Below, in pieces: positions 41,301 to 47,200 of a DNA stretch of 47,200 nt; positions within the stretch are counted from its first letter, which is position 1, and every line of letters begins with the position of its first letter. The stretch covers positions 1 through 47,200 of the forward strand of contig CAJMPR010000028.1 in NCBI GenBank assembly GCA_905215345.1, given 5' to 3'. Under the pieces are notes generated by a model. It did no database searches. It had not been told where the DNA came from and saw only the letters and a program-made list of their open reading frames with translations. The DNA comes from an uncultured bacterium (GTDB taxonomy: Bacteria; Bacteroidota; Bacteroidia; Bacteroidales; Bacteroidaceae). The translations under genes were made by a program, and so were the position numbers.

Positions 41301-42773
41301 GTGAATACCGAACTGATAGAAGCCCGGGCGATTGTCACCTCGCAACTGATAGCGGACGCGATAATGTCCACTTCCCTTAATGTGAATAACAAATTTAAAG
41401 TCAGTAACACTGGAGAAGTATCTCTGGAAGGCAATATTGTCGGACGCCTGAAAAGTTCCAGTAATGGAACAAGGCTTGAGATAAGCCCGGAAGATGGAAC
41501 CATTTATTTATACTATGATGACGGAATCTATGGTTATCTTGGCTGGAACACCAATGGTCTCAACCTGACTATTATAGACCCCGTAAGCAAGGTAAGGACT
41601 TCTATAAGCCCCGGGCGTATATCTTTAAGTGGAAGCGGTACAAACAATAACCTTTCGATAGATTTAAACAGTCTGAGCGGTGGTGTATTGTATGCGGATG
41701 AGGATGGCATTGTGCGTATAAAGCCGGAAGGGCTTCCTCCAACCCCTTCGTACTATTATATTGTGGCACTGGTAGCCTCTCCCGAAGATGCAGGAACGCT
41801 TACCGGTGGCGGACGATGGCAATCCGGCCACGTTGGAATTATCAGTGCGCAAGCTAATAAAGGCTATGCCTTCCGCGCATGGAGCGATGGAAACACGAAC
41901 GCCTCCCGGGAATGGAGATGGGCGGGAAATGAAACTGTATCTGCGTATTTTGATAAGACCTATTCTGTTATCCTGTCTGCGTATCCTATAGATTCGGGAA
42001 CAGTAACGGGCGAAGGTGATTATATTGAAAACAATTACGCCATAATAAAAGCGGTACCAACTGAAAATAAAGTTTTTACAAAGTGGAGTGATGGAAATAT
42101 TGAATCAACCCGCACAATTAAGATGACACAAGACCTGTCACTGGTGGCTTATTTTTCCGACAAGCCAGAGCAGGAATTGGGATGGCTTGTTGACTTTAGC
42201 AATAATAACCTTGCTAAATTGACCGGTAATTCCTCTATTTATCACGCCTTGCTGCTTTCCTCTTCCAAAGAATTTATTTTTGATTATGTGCCGACAGAAA
42301 ATGGCACCATCATGTTGGAGAGACGGGCCGGCGATACCTCATCCGCTTATATCATGTCAGCTACAAGTATCTCTTTTCTGCAAAAGAAATCGGACGGCAC
42401 TTATCAGGCATGGGTTGCAAACTATCCATTTGCATCAGGGCATTACAGGGTGTCTATAAAAATGTCGGTATCTGTATTGAATGAAAATGGGATGATAGTT
42501 TCCGTAAATGGCACCGCATGTACAGATAAGACCTATGCCAATAACTTTTACGACGTATTGCATGGGGATGGCACTTATAAACTGGTATTATCCACTTTTG
42601 AGGAAGGAATCGGAGCCAAATTGATTTCCATTGAATGTGGGAATACAATCCTTGAATTTACAGATAAAAGCCTAATATGGAAAGGCTTTCCGGATACTTA
42701 TGGAAACATTGCATTCTCTATAGAGGGGGCAACATTGGATCAGCTAATCAAACAAGAACAGATAGATAAATAA
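38358..42773 (+). CDS. large tail-tip / fibre protein with two InlB-like repeats
   Basis: A 1471-residue protein. The N-terminal about 450 residues fit a tail-associated hub domain (Tal-like). A helical stalk follows (about 800-960; ISEVEAVAIEKYINIVNSIKQEVE). Two divergent InlB B-type repeats lie at about 1135-1270; each has a spacing like SPEDAGTLTGGG ... FRAWSDGN and YPIDSGTVTGEG ... FTKWSDGN. The end is a beta-sandwich domain (FEDKSLIWKG-like; LEFTDKSLIW). The repeats would contact surface glycans or proteins. It probably carries the tail tip and receptor contacts. Confidence 0.75.
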   Translation: MRLKIFNQSGTLKLIVSTSSSSTWNDELMTENAVSASFTHPEFVQLDVNDYVLLEGVKFSIKKEYKPKQKDTQTYAYSVKFYAPVHDAEQVMYLNLTDGQYEPQFSLDGSPREHLQIWVDNINRIYGEERWRIGDVIDAPNQTIEYSNTTCWDAIGSIAESFSTEWWADGNYINLCRCERGERVSLGYMKGLTSLVQSENSDNVKFFTRLIPLGTTKNIDRNRYGFSRLQLPNRAKYVDRNTQYGLYEHVETDAFAEIFPHYTGTVTTVRTEEKIGDDKKPFTVYNFKDSGMTFDPCENEIAGLVKHVSFQTGDLAGRDFEANYNSTAKEWEIINTYPTEDMQIPGGNLIPRPGDKYIPWNFRMPEEYEIQAEKDYEIAVNDFLAKYSEDISKYGGDTDYTYIDKHSVPLLLGQNVRLLSDEYFSGIGYRDTRMTKVVRKLDNLSIATIECTNQVGKGWKKNVDDSLSGLQYVVGEKLNQALIEVLKSWDSREPSEYNVFSALRSIKEITNRAISKMKPDETEYLVKFLGGLYSNYMQSLNFASGPLGEGFLIKADSTGRSYLEVDEAYIRLKAVFDNLEIHHVSHVGGQIVLSPASMECIKVETASTDYEELVDSAGDVLTDSGGDILHVPVISSVPDGVYRCYFKTTDGEKAIINEFAVDDLGQCREFNIKEGVYEDVANQFYWRRVVNVSDEYIDLSIQDCAPGSMAPKAGDTIVAIGNKTDKSRQHAIVLSTMGDDAPSIKQYAGIDDYSMAGKEVTVLSPNGNKITGQFVIEAGSTGGNNIEGIEQPDIEGIKESIGNLQDYVDGAFADGIISEVEAVAIEKYINIVNSIKQEVESTYEALYLNPYLSGTAEKTNLLNAKITLFGLIDALVSAINAAISDGKTTVKEKEDVDNAFSAFNNAYASMSVALEYAEKAIQDKLKSYSDAAQELANSNKLTIENIPAEIKDTIAINLGYTDYASLQAMAENGKTLIKGGRVNTELIEARAIVTSQLIADAIMSTSLNVNNKFKVSNTGEVSLEGNIVGRLKSSSNGTRLEISPEDGTIYLYYDDGIYGYLGWNTNGLNLTIIDPVSKVRTSISPGRISLSGSGTNNNLSIDLNSLSGGVLYADEDGIVRIKPEGLPPTPSYYYIVALVASPEDAGTLTGGGRWQSGHVGIISAQANKGYAFRAWSDGNTNASREWRWAGNETVSAYFDKTYSVILSAYPIDSGTVTGEGDYIENNYAIIKAVPTENKVFTKWSDGNIESTRTIKMTQDLSLVAYFSDKPEQELGWLVDFSNNNLAKLTGNSSIYHALLLSSSKEFIFDYVPTENGTIMLERRAGDTSSAYIMSATSISFLQKKSDGTYQAWVANYPFASGHYRVSIKMSVSVLNENGMIVSVNGTACTDKTYANNFYDVLHGDGTYKLVLSTFEEGIGAKLISIECGNTILEFTDKSLIWKGFPDTYGNIAFSIEGATLDQLIKQEQIDK

Positions 42774-42789
42774 CTAAAATAAATAGAAT

Positions 42790-44340
42790 ATGGGAATGCT
42801 AAATTATAATACGGATCAGATTAATCAGCTTTTAAAGAAAGCCGATGAAGACATCCCGGTGGTACCACAATGGGCTATGCAGTCAGATAAACCTCAATAT
42901 ACAGCTTCGGAAGTCGGGGCGTTGCCGGATACAACGAAAGTAATTCCGGATGCTCCTGTGGATGGAAATGCTTATGTAAGAAAAAATGGCGGTTGGGTGG
43001 AAACCCGAACCATAGACCCCGTTCCTACACCTTCCGAAGACACCTCTATCCTTGGAGAAATCCGATACAGTTCAAAGATGGATGATCCGTTCGGTAACAA
43101 ATATGTTCTGTGCGCGGGACAGGAAATCTCCACTGTTGAATTTCCTGAGGCTGCATCCGCTTTGCCGATAAGCCGTATTGACACACTTACGTATGCTCCA
43201 TACACCAATCTTTCGGAAGGTTCGTATTCAGATATGATGAATGAGCCGTTCTCAATAAACGATAATTTGCTTGGCAAGATTCGTATATCGGCTATCATGC
43301 CATCCACAGCAGAACCGACGGAAGAGGATTATATACAAATGTATGCCAGCATGACATTCCATTTGGATGTCTCTGCGGATGGTGTGAACTGGACGGAGAA
43401 GTATCGTTTTCCTAAAGATGGTGACAATATCTTGGGTGTCATGGAACATTATGTTGCCAATGGTGAACTGGTTCTTTTTTGTTATACGGCTGTTATTGAT
43501 GTTGAAAACAAGCAAATGACTCAAGCATCGGGACCGGTTATGAAAACATCGGATTTTGAGAATTTCCAGGAGTGGGAAACAATTAATCCGATACTACCGG
43601 ATGTACAGACGAATATGTGGGAAATCCACAGCTTATGCTATGGGAAGGGAGTCTACTTGGGTATTATTACAGAAGAGGTTAATTCACAGAAAAAAGCCGC
43701 CTTGCTAAAGTCAACGGATTTACAGACATGGGAATATGCCACAGTAACTTTCCCGTCATGGACAGATGTGGCTTCTGATTATCTTTTGAGCGTATTTTTT
43801 TCAGGTAATCGGTGGATTGTGCAATTCGGTTATTTGTTTATCTCGGATGAAGTATCTCAGATTGACATTGACCATATTTGCAATATTGCGTCAGATGCCA
43901 GTATTGATCATGTTCTGCAAGGAGTTTTTCATTATACGGCGATAGTCTATGAATCATATATTGTATTTGATAATTATGGAATTTATAATTTGAACAAGGA
44001 TAATGGGAGTTGGGGGACATCGAAGGTTTCAACTCCATCAGGCTGGAGTAGTGGCGAGTTATATGCAGATATGTTGCCCTTAGGGAACGGTTTGCCCGGA
44101 TGGATGGTTTTCGGCAAGTCCGGGCACTATTATTCGCTTCCCAAAAGTATGGATGTTCAGGCTTTGGCTTTTAGCGAAACGACAGACGAGGTGATAGGTG
44201 ATGTTTACAAGCTGGGAACAAAAATCATAATTGTCGAAGGAAGCAGTCGTGCTAAGATATATGTCGCCGACGCTTTCGTTTCAGTCCCTCAACTTGGAAA
44301 TAACAACGCTTCTTATGCTTTTATAAAAATAAAATCATAA
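42790..44340 (+). CDS. tail fibre-associated protein with beta-propeller-like domain
   Basis: A 516-residue protein. The N-terminal about 75 residues (NQLLKKADEDIPVVPQWAMQSDKPQYTASEVGALPDTT) read like a fibre attachment part with a 'GALPDT' motif. The remainder shows repeated blade-like strands (e.g. LKSTDLQTWEYATVTFPSWTD, KTSDFENFQEWETINPI) as in sialidase- or GH43-like propellers. It could bind or trim host capsule or mucin sugars; enzyme activity is not shown. No catalytic residue set recognised. Confidence 0.6.
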   Translation: MGMLNYNTDQINQLLKKADEDIPVVPQWAMQSDKPQYTASEVGALPDTTKVIPDAPVDGNAYVRKNGGWVETRTIDPVPTPSEDTSILGEIRYSSKMDDPFGNKYVLCAGQEISTVEFPEAASALPISRIDTLTYAPYTNLSEGSYSDMMNEPFSINDNLLGKIRISAIMPSTAEPTEEDYIQMYASMTFHLDVSADGVNWTEKYRFPKDGDNILGVMEHYVANGELVLFCYTAVIDVENKQMTQASGPVMKTSDFENFQEWETINPILPDVQTNMWEIHSLCYGKGVYLGIITEEVNSQKKAALLKSTDLQTWEYATVTFPSWTDVASDYLLSVFFSGNRWIVQFGYLFISDEVSQIDIDHICNIASDASIDHVLQGVFHYTAIVYESYIVFDNYGIYNLNKDNGSWGTSKVSTPSGWSSGELYADMLPLGNGLPGWMVFGKSGHYYSLPKSMDVQALAFSETTDEVIGDVYKLGTKIIIVEGSSRAKIYVADAFVSVPQLGNNNASYAFIKIKS

Positions 44341-44424
44341 TAGGAAGCAAACGGAAACCCATAACCGGTATTCTGATTTTTTAGAGAGGATAACAGTATA
44401 AATAATCAAACACATCAAAAAAGG

Positions 44425-45099
44425 ATGAAAAGGATTAGGATTAACAATGACATAGATATTAGGATTACCTTAAAACGTGACGGTTCACCGGAAAACCTGC
44501 GTGATAAGAATATATTATTGTGGATGGCTATAGGATATAGAAAGATACCTGTTACGGATTTTAATATTAATGGAAATATCATTGGGTTCCGTTTCCCGGC
44601 TTCTTCTCAAAGTAATCCCGGAGTATATTCTATAATCGTAGAAGTGCGGGATAATGGTGGAAACATAAATACAGCCGATAAATGCGATGCCTTCCAATTA
44701 GTAAATAGAAGTTGCATGATTGGAGGAACAGACGAACCTAATATACAAACCGTTTCTCTGAGCTATTCTATGGATATGAAGCTGGATGTAGGAGGAGAAG
44801 GTTCCGGAGGCGGAGTTACTACGGATTATAACAACCTGGACAACAAGCCGTCAGTCAACAATGTAGAATTGGTTGGAAACAAAAGCTTAAAAGAAATTGG
44901 AGTACAGCCTGCCGGAGATTACGCTTCAAAGGGTGATATACCATCCCTCACATCGCAATTGGTTAACGACAGCGGCTTTATAACGGAGCATCAAGACTTG
45001 TCTTCCTATGCCACTAAAGACTATGTAAATAGTCAAATCACTTCTTCTCTTGGTGTTGTGTCTTCTTTGCTTGACGAATTTAACGGGGAGGTTATATAA
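44425..45099 (+). CDS. tail fibre / baseplate upper protein-like
   Basis: A 224-residue protein. The N-terminal half (about 1-115) is a beta-sandwich seen in Bacteroides phage fibres (IRINNDIDIRITLKRDG). A Gly-rich hinge follows, then the fibre-type motif YNNLDNKPSVNNVELVGNKSLKEIGVQPAGDYA and a coiled end. It would trimerise in the tail fibre. Its stop overlaps the next start by 1 nt, so the two are coupled. Confidence 0.65.
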   Translation: MKRIRINNDIDIRITLKRDGSPENLRDKNILLWMAIGYRKIPVTDFNINGNIIGFRFPASSQSNPGVYSIIVEVRDNGGNINTADKCDAFQLVNRSCMIGGTDEPNIQTVSLSYSMDMKLDVGGEGSGGGVTTDYNNLDNKPSVNNVELVGNKSLKEIGVQPAGDYASKGDIPSLTSQLVNDSGFITEHQDLSSYATKDYVNSQITSSLGVVSSLLDEFNGEVI

Positions 45100-46037
45100 T
45101 GGGAACCATCATTGATAAAATAAATGCTGCAACCGCAAGCAAACAGGCGATAAAGGTCGCCATAGAAAACAAAGGGGTTGTTGTGGGCGATATTCCTTTT
45201 TCCCAATATTCACAAAAGGTAGCGGATATTCCGCAAAGTCAAGGGGGTATAGACGCTCTTATAAAGCAGTATGGCTACAGCGAAAGCATGAGTTATTTGA
45301 ATGCCATGCTTGAATCCTCTTATGCCATTACTAAAAACTGGACTTCATACAATAATTACGGAGAAAATACAGATGTTTATGCTATTCCTAATATTTTAGG
45401 TTCTGTAGGTATTAATTTTTCAGGATACAGAAGATTATTATTTATTCCTAAAATAGATTGCAGCAAGGTGGAAAAGATGTACTCTGTATTTAGAAATTGC
45501 GAGTTTTTGATAGAAATTGAACTTCTTAATTTAGATTTAGGAGATAGTAAATTTACAGATAGATTATCGTTCCAATTATTATTTTCAGGATGTAAGTCAT
45601 TAAAGGTAGTAAAGGGACTGACCGGTAAGCCCACAAAAAGTATAGCGCGCATGTTTGAAGGATGTATAAACTTGGATGTTCCATATGTTGATACATCGCT
45701 ATGTGATTCGATGGAATATTACTTCCCTATGCAAGGAAATCAAAAGACGTTCCCAGAAATTGATTTATCCAGTAATTCAGAAAATATTAATTTAATTTTA
45801 TCTCAAAGTTATTCCAAACTAAATGTTGAGAACATGACATTTGCCGGACATATAGCATGTAGTTTACAAATGCCGGGAGATAACTATACGCGGGAAACAA
45901 TGATGAATGTCATTAGAATATTAGATGATTATTCCGGCGGTACCACTCACAAATTAGTATTTGGTGCGACAAGTCTATCAAGGTTAAGCAGTGATGATAT
46001 AGAAATAGCAACTAATAAGAATTGGACGTTAGCATAA
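45099..46037 (+). CDS. receptor-binding protein candidate with BspA-like leucine-rich repeats
   Basis: A 312-residue protein. The N-terminus (about 1-50) is a short helical adaptor. From about 110 on, repeats such as CSKVEKMYSVFRNCEFLIEIELL, LSFQLLFSGCKSLKVVKGL and KSIARMFEGCINLDVPYVDTS match the BspA-type repeat (M-F-x-x-C-x-x-L). Such repeats are surface-binding modules in Bacteroidetes. Placed last in the fibre genes, this is the best candidate for host-range determinant. Low G+C compared with the capsid genes. Confidence 0.7.
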   Translation: MGTIIDKINAATASKQAIKVAIENKGVVVGDIPFSQYSQKVADIPQSQGGIDALIKQYGYSESMSYLNAMLESSYAITKNWTSYNNYGENTDVYAIPNILGSVGINFSGYRRLLFIPKIDCSKVEKMYSVFRNCEFLIEIELLNLDLGDSKFTDRLSFQLLFSGCKSLKVVKGLTGKPTKSIARMFEGCINLDVPYVDTSLCDSMEYYFPMQGNQKTFPEIDLSSNSENINLILSQSYSKLNVENMTFAGHIACSLQMPGDNYTRETMMNVIRILDDYSGGTTHKLVFGATSLSRLSSDDIEIATNKNWTLA

Positions 46038-46047
46038 AAATTGATAT

Positions 46048-46233
46048 ATGAGAATTATAATAGCAAAAGAAGGTTATGTATATACTGAAACAGCAGATAT
46101 TCCACTTCCAGAAAGGGTATTTGCAAAGAAGTTATACTTGGGCATATACGATTCGCCGGATAATTGGAAGGAGATCACGGAAGAAGAGTATAATAGGATG
46201 CAGGAACAGCTAAGAAATATGGTTGATGTTTAG
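46048..46233 (+). CDS. small tail-end protein
   Basis: A 61-residue acidic protein starting MRIIIAKEGYVYTETADIPL, with a charged helix at the C-terminus (TEEEYNRMQEQLRNMV). It starts 10 nt after the receptor-binding candidate and is the last gene of the late operon. The role may be a fibre cap or assembly factor. Not recognised. Confidence 0.6.
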   Translation: MRIIIAKEGYVYTETADIPLPERVFAKKLYLGIYDSPDNWKEITEEEYNRMQEQLRNMVDV

Positions 46234-46326
46234 GGAGAGGGACAGAAATGAAGCCAAGTTAAATCAAAACGAATGTTCTGAAAGGACGTAAGCCGTTTGC
46301 TTGGTTCAGGTATTACGAGAAGATAT

Positions 46327-46483
46327 AAAAAATAACCTGATTCGGGGAGAGGTTTTAAAAAGCCCCCGACCTGTTAGCAGTATCCTACCACATACTAACA
46401 AAATGCGCCACAACGCCAGAGGAAGAGCTGGGTGTGGTTGCTTGATACTTAGGGTTTATTATTGAGTGCTAAATCCCTTAAGA
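46327..46483 (-). ncRNA. candidate leftward structured RNA at the prophage right end
   Basis: Reading leftward from about 46483 there are three stems: a 30-nt hairpin (CCACA...TGTGG, 46408-46437), GTTAG/CTAAC near 46370-46400, and CGGGG/CCCCG (about 46340-46370) followed by ATTTTTT ending at 46327. An exact -7 box precedes it. It points against the tail operon and carries no ORF of note. The last stem with the U-run works as a terminator on this strand only. Confidence 0.5.
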
Positions 46484-46489
46484 TTTATA

Positions 46490-46497
46490 CAAAGATA
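46490..46497 (-). promoter_or_regulatory. -7 promoter box of the leftward structured RNA
   Basis: TATCTTTG on the minus strand, an exact TAnnTTTG match. The -33 position has only TTCC. Predicted start near 46483. Confidence 0.5.
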
Positions 46498-46582
46498 AAT
46501 ATTTCGTATGATTTGAGGAACTTTTAAGCGCTCTTTATGAGGTGTTTAAATAGCATCGAAAATTAAATAAAAACCCGCAATT

Positions 46583-46648
46583 CGTTTTGTGTTAACGACT
46601 ACTAAACCATTACAAATCGTTTTGTAGAAGCATCACAGAACGTTTTGC
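46583..46648. repeat. three CGTTTTG repeats near the prophage right end
   Basis: Copies at 46583-46590 (CGTTTTGT), 46618-46625 (CGTTTTGT) and 46641-46648 (CGTTTTGC) with A/T-rich contexts and starts 35 and 23 nt apart. Clusters of such sites are what a MuA-like transposase binds at a phage end. A CAAAACG also occurs far left (about 6877). Confidence 0.6.
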
Positions 46649-46825
46649 GGTTTTTAGAGGAATGGATTAAGGAATGTCCGTGTTTCAATGCTGCTACTAT
46701 TCTTCAAGAACCGCCACCGACGAATCCCGCTTACTTAGAGCCTGTTTAAATTTTGTCCTTCCTCGCGCACGCACGTGTATATATAATGTGTATTATTATG
46801 AGCGGATTTTAAGTCAGAATAAAAA
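46649..46825. other. gene-free stretch at the probable phage-host junction
   Basis: No convincing gene. An ORF of 69 codons (46674-46883) has no coding character. The sequence GAGCCTGTTTAAATTTTG near 46738 is A/T-rich and may belong to host flank. The exact junction is not visible. Confidence 0.5.
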
Positions 46826-46901
46826 GTGTATCTTTGACATCTTTATCAATCAGCGACTTACGAAAAAGTTTGAAATTTATTAGGAAAAAATGATGGATAT
46901 G

Positions 46902-46933
46902 TTTGGCTTGTATTATTAAATACTCTACTTTTG
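46902..46933 (+). promoter_or_regulatory. strong host promoter 1 at the right edge
   Basis: TTTG (46902-46905), a 20-nt spacer and TACTTTTG (46926-46933). The start would be followed at once by the hairpin GCTTTC-gagaat-GAAAGC. The sequence TTTTGCATCCGCTTTCGAGAA resembles the leaders of Bacteroides rRNA operons, so an rRNA operon may begin beyond the window. Confidence 0.6.
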
Positions 46934-47038
46934 CATCCGCTTTCGAGAATGAAAGCAGCGATGATTTGACATTCTGACAGAAAGGCAAAACGGATATTGC
47001 TAAGAAAAGTAAGAACTAAAAATAAATTCCGAAAAATA

Positions 47039-47071
47039 TTTGGAAGCTATTTGTTTTTCTCCTTATCTTTG
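47039..47071 (+). promoter_or_regulatory. strong host promoter 2 at the right edge
   Basis: TTTG (47039-47042), a 21-nt spacer and TATCTTTG (47064-47071), 138 nt downstream of promoter 1. Tandem promoters before an open 130-nt A-rich leader without start codon fit a stable-RNA operon starting outside the window. Confidence 0.6.
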
Positions 47072-47200
47072 TAGTCCGGCTCGCAAAGAAAATAGAACTT
47101 TCTAAAACCAAATTCTTCTTACGAAGATAGACTTTGAAAAAGGTTGAAAAAGAAAATTTAGAAAAAAACTTTCCGATTTATTTGGATTTTAAGTATTAAA

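Larger units (their letters stand above)
7925..46700. mobile_element. Mu-like transposable prophage, siphovirus-type (ends approximate)
   Basis: The block holds a repressor/Cro switch, MuA-type DDE transposase, MuB-type ATPase, gp16-like and Gam-like proteins, Mu-type terminase, portal, MuF and gpG proteins, capsid, lysis and tail genes. That is a full set for a transposable temperate phage of about 38 kb. Absence of sheath and baseplate-wedge genes plus a long tape measure point to a non-contractile tail. I could not fix the ends. The left end lies between the terminator at 7924 and the first phage gene at 8032. The right end lies after 46233, possibly near the repeats at 46583-46648. No target duplication was found by eye. 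Confidence 0.85.

Noticed and set aside
42790..46480. Diversity-generating retroelement next to tail fibre genes, as known in some transposable Bacteroides phages
   Set aside because: No reverse transcriptase ORF exists in the window and no adenine-variable repeat pair was seen.
46674..46883. 69-codon ORF at the right junction
   Set aside because: No promoter placed for it, odd composition (Cys, Tyr, Arg) and located in gene-free junction DNA.

Overview
The window looks like a Bacteroides chromosome carrying a complete Mu-like transposable prophage. The host signs are promoters of the Bacteroides type (a TAnnTTTG -7 box, often with a TTG about 20 nt upstream), A/T-rich leaders without Shine-Dalgarno sequences, and a VirE / HU-HIG / smalltalk / amidase cassette. 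All functional names come from reading translated sequence and motifs; no database search was run.

Host left flank, 1-about 7.9 kb: the end of an unknown gene; a VirE-type primase/helicase-like protein; a membrane regulator with a degenerate histidine kinase, a receiver and an AraC domain; a leftward DUF4248 gene; an HU-like DNA-binding protein; a 33-residue smalltalk peptide; an N-acetylmuramoyl-L-alanine amidase; and a small leftward gene. Three successive spacers of the HU/smalltalk/amidase cassette each carry a different long inverted repeat. At 7720-7792 lies a tRNA-like gene built like an initiator tRNA but with a CAC anticodon, followed by a nested hairpin and a terminator.

Prophage, about 7.9-46.7 kb (exact ends not resolved): a leftward lysogeny pair (repressor and membrane protein) faces a Cro/Ner-like gene across two palindromic operators. 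The rightward early operon encodes small regulators, a DDE transposase of the MuA type, a MuB-like ATPase, a second RecA-fold ATPase, a Mu gp16-like protein, a Gam-like protein, a zinc-knuckle protein, two tyrosine recombinases (the first frameshifted), an adenine methyltransferase and several small unknowns. It ends at a terminator at 21.85 kb. A leftward moron and a small HTH-like regulator with its own promoter follow.

The late genes are split around 29.1 kb. The leftward arm (29.0 to 22.7 kb) holds the small and large terminase, gp36-like protein, portal, MuF protein with a C-terminal toxin-like domain, gpG-like protein and a tail-completion protein. The rightward arm (29.2 to 46.2 kb) holds the head protease, capsid, lysis genes (including overlapping spanin-like genes), tail tube, tail chaperones joined by a predicted -1 frameshift, a 1212-residue tape measure, tail-tip and receptor-binding proteins. 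No sheath gene is visible, so a siphovirus-like tail is inferred. Two non-coding RNA candidates with their own promoters and terminators lie against the coding direction, at 23.8 kb and 46.4 kb.

Right flank, about 46.7-47.2 kb: no gene, but two good Bacteroides promoters in a leader that resembles those in front of rRNA operons.
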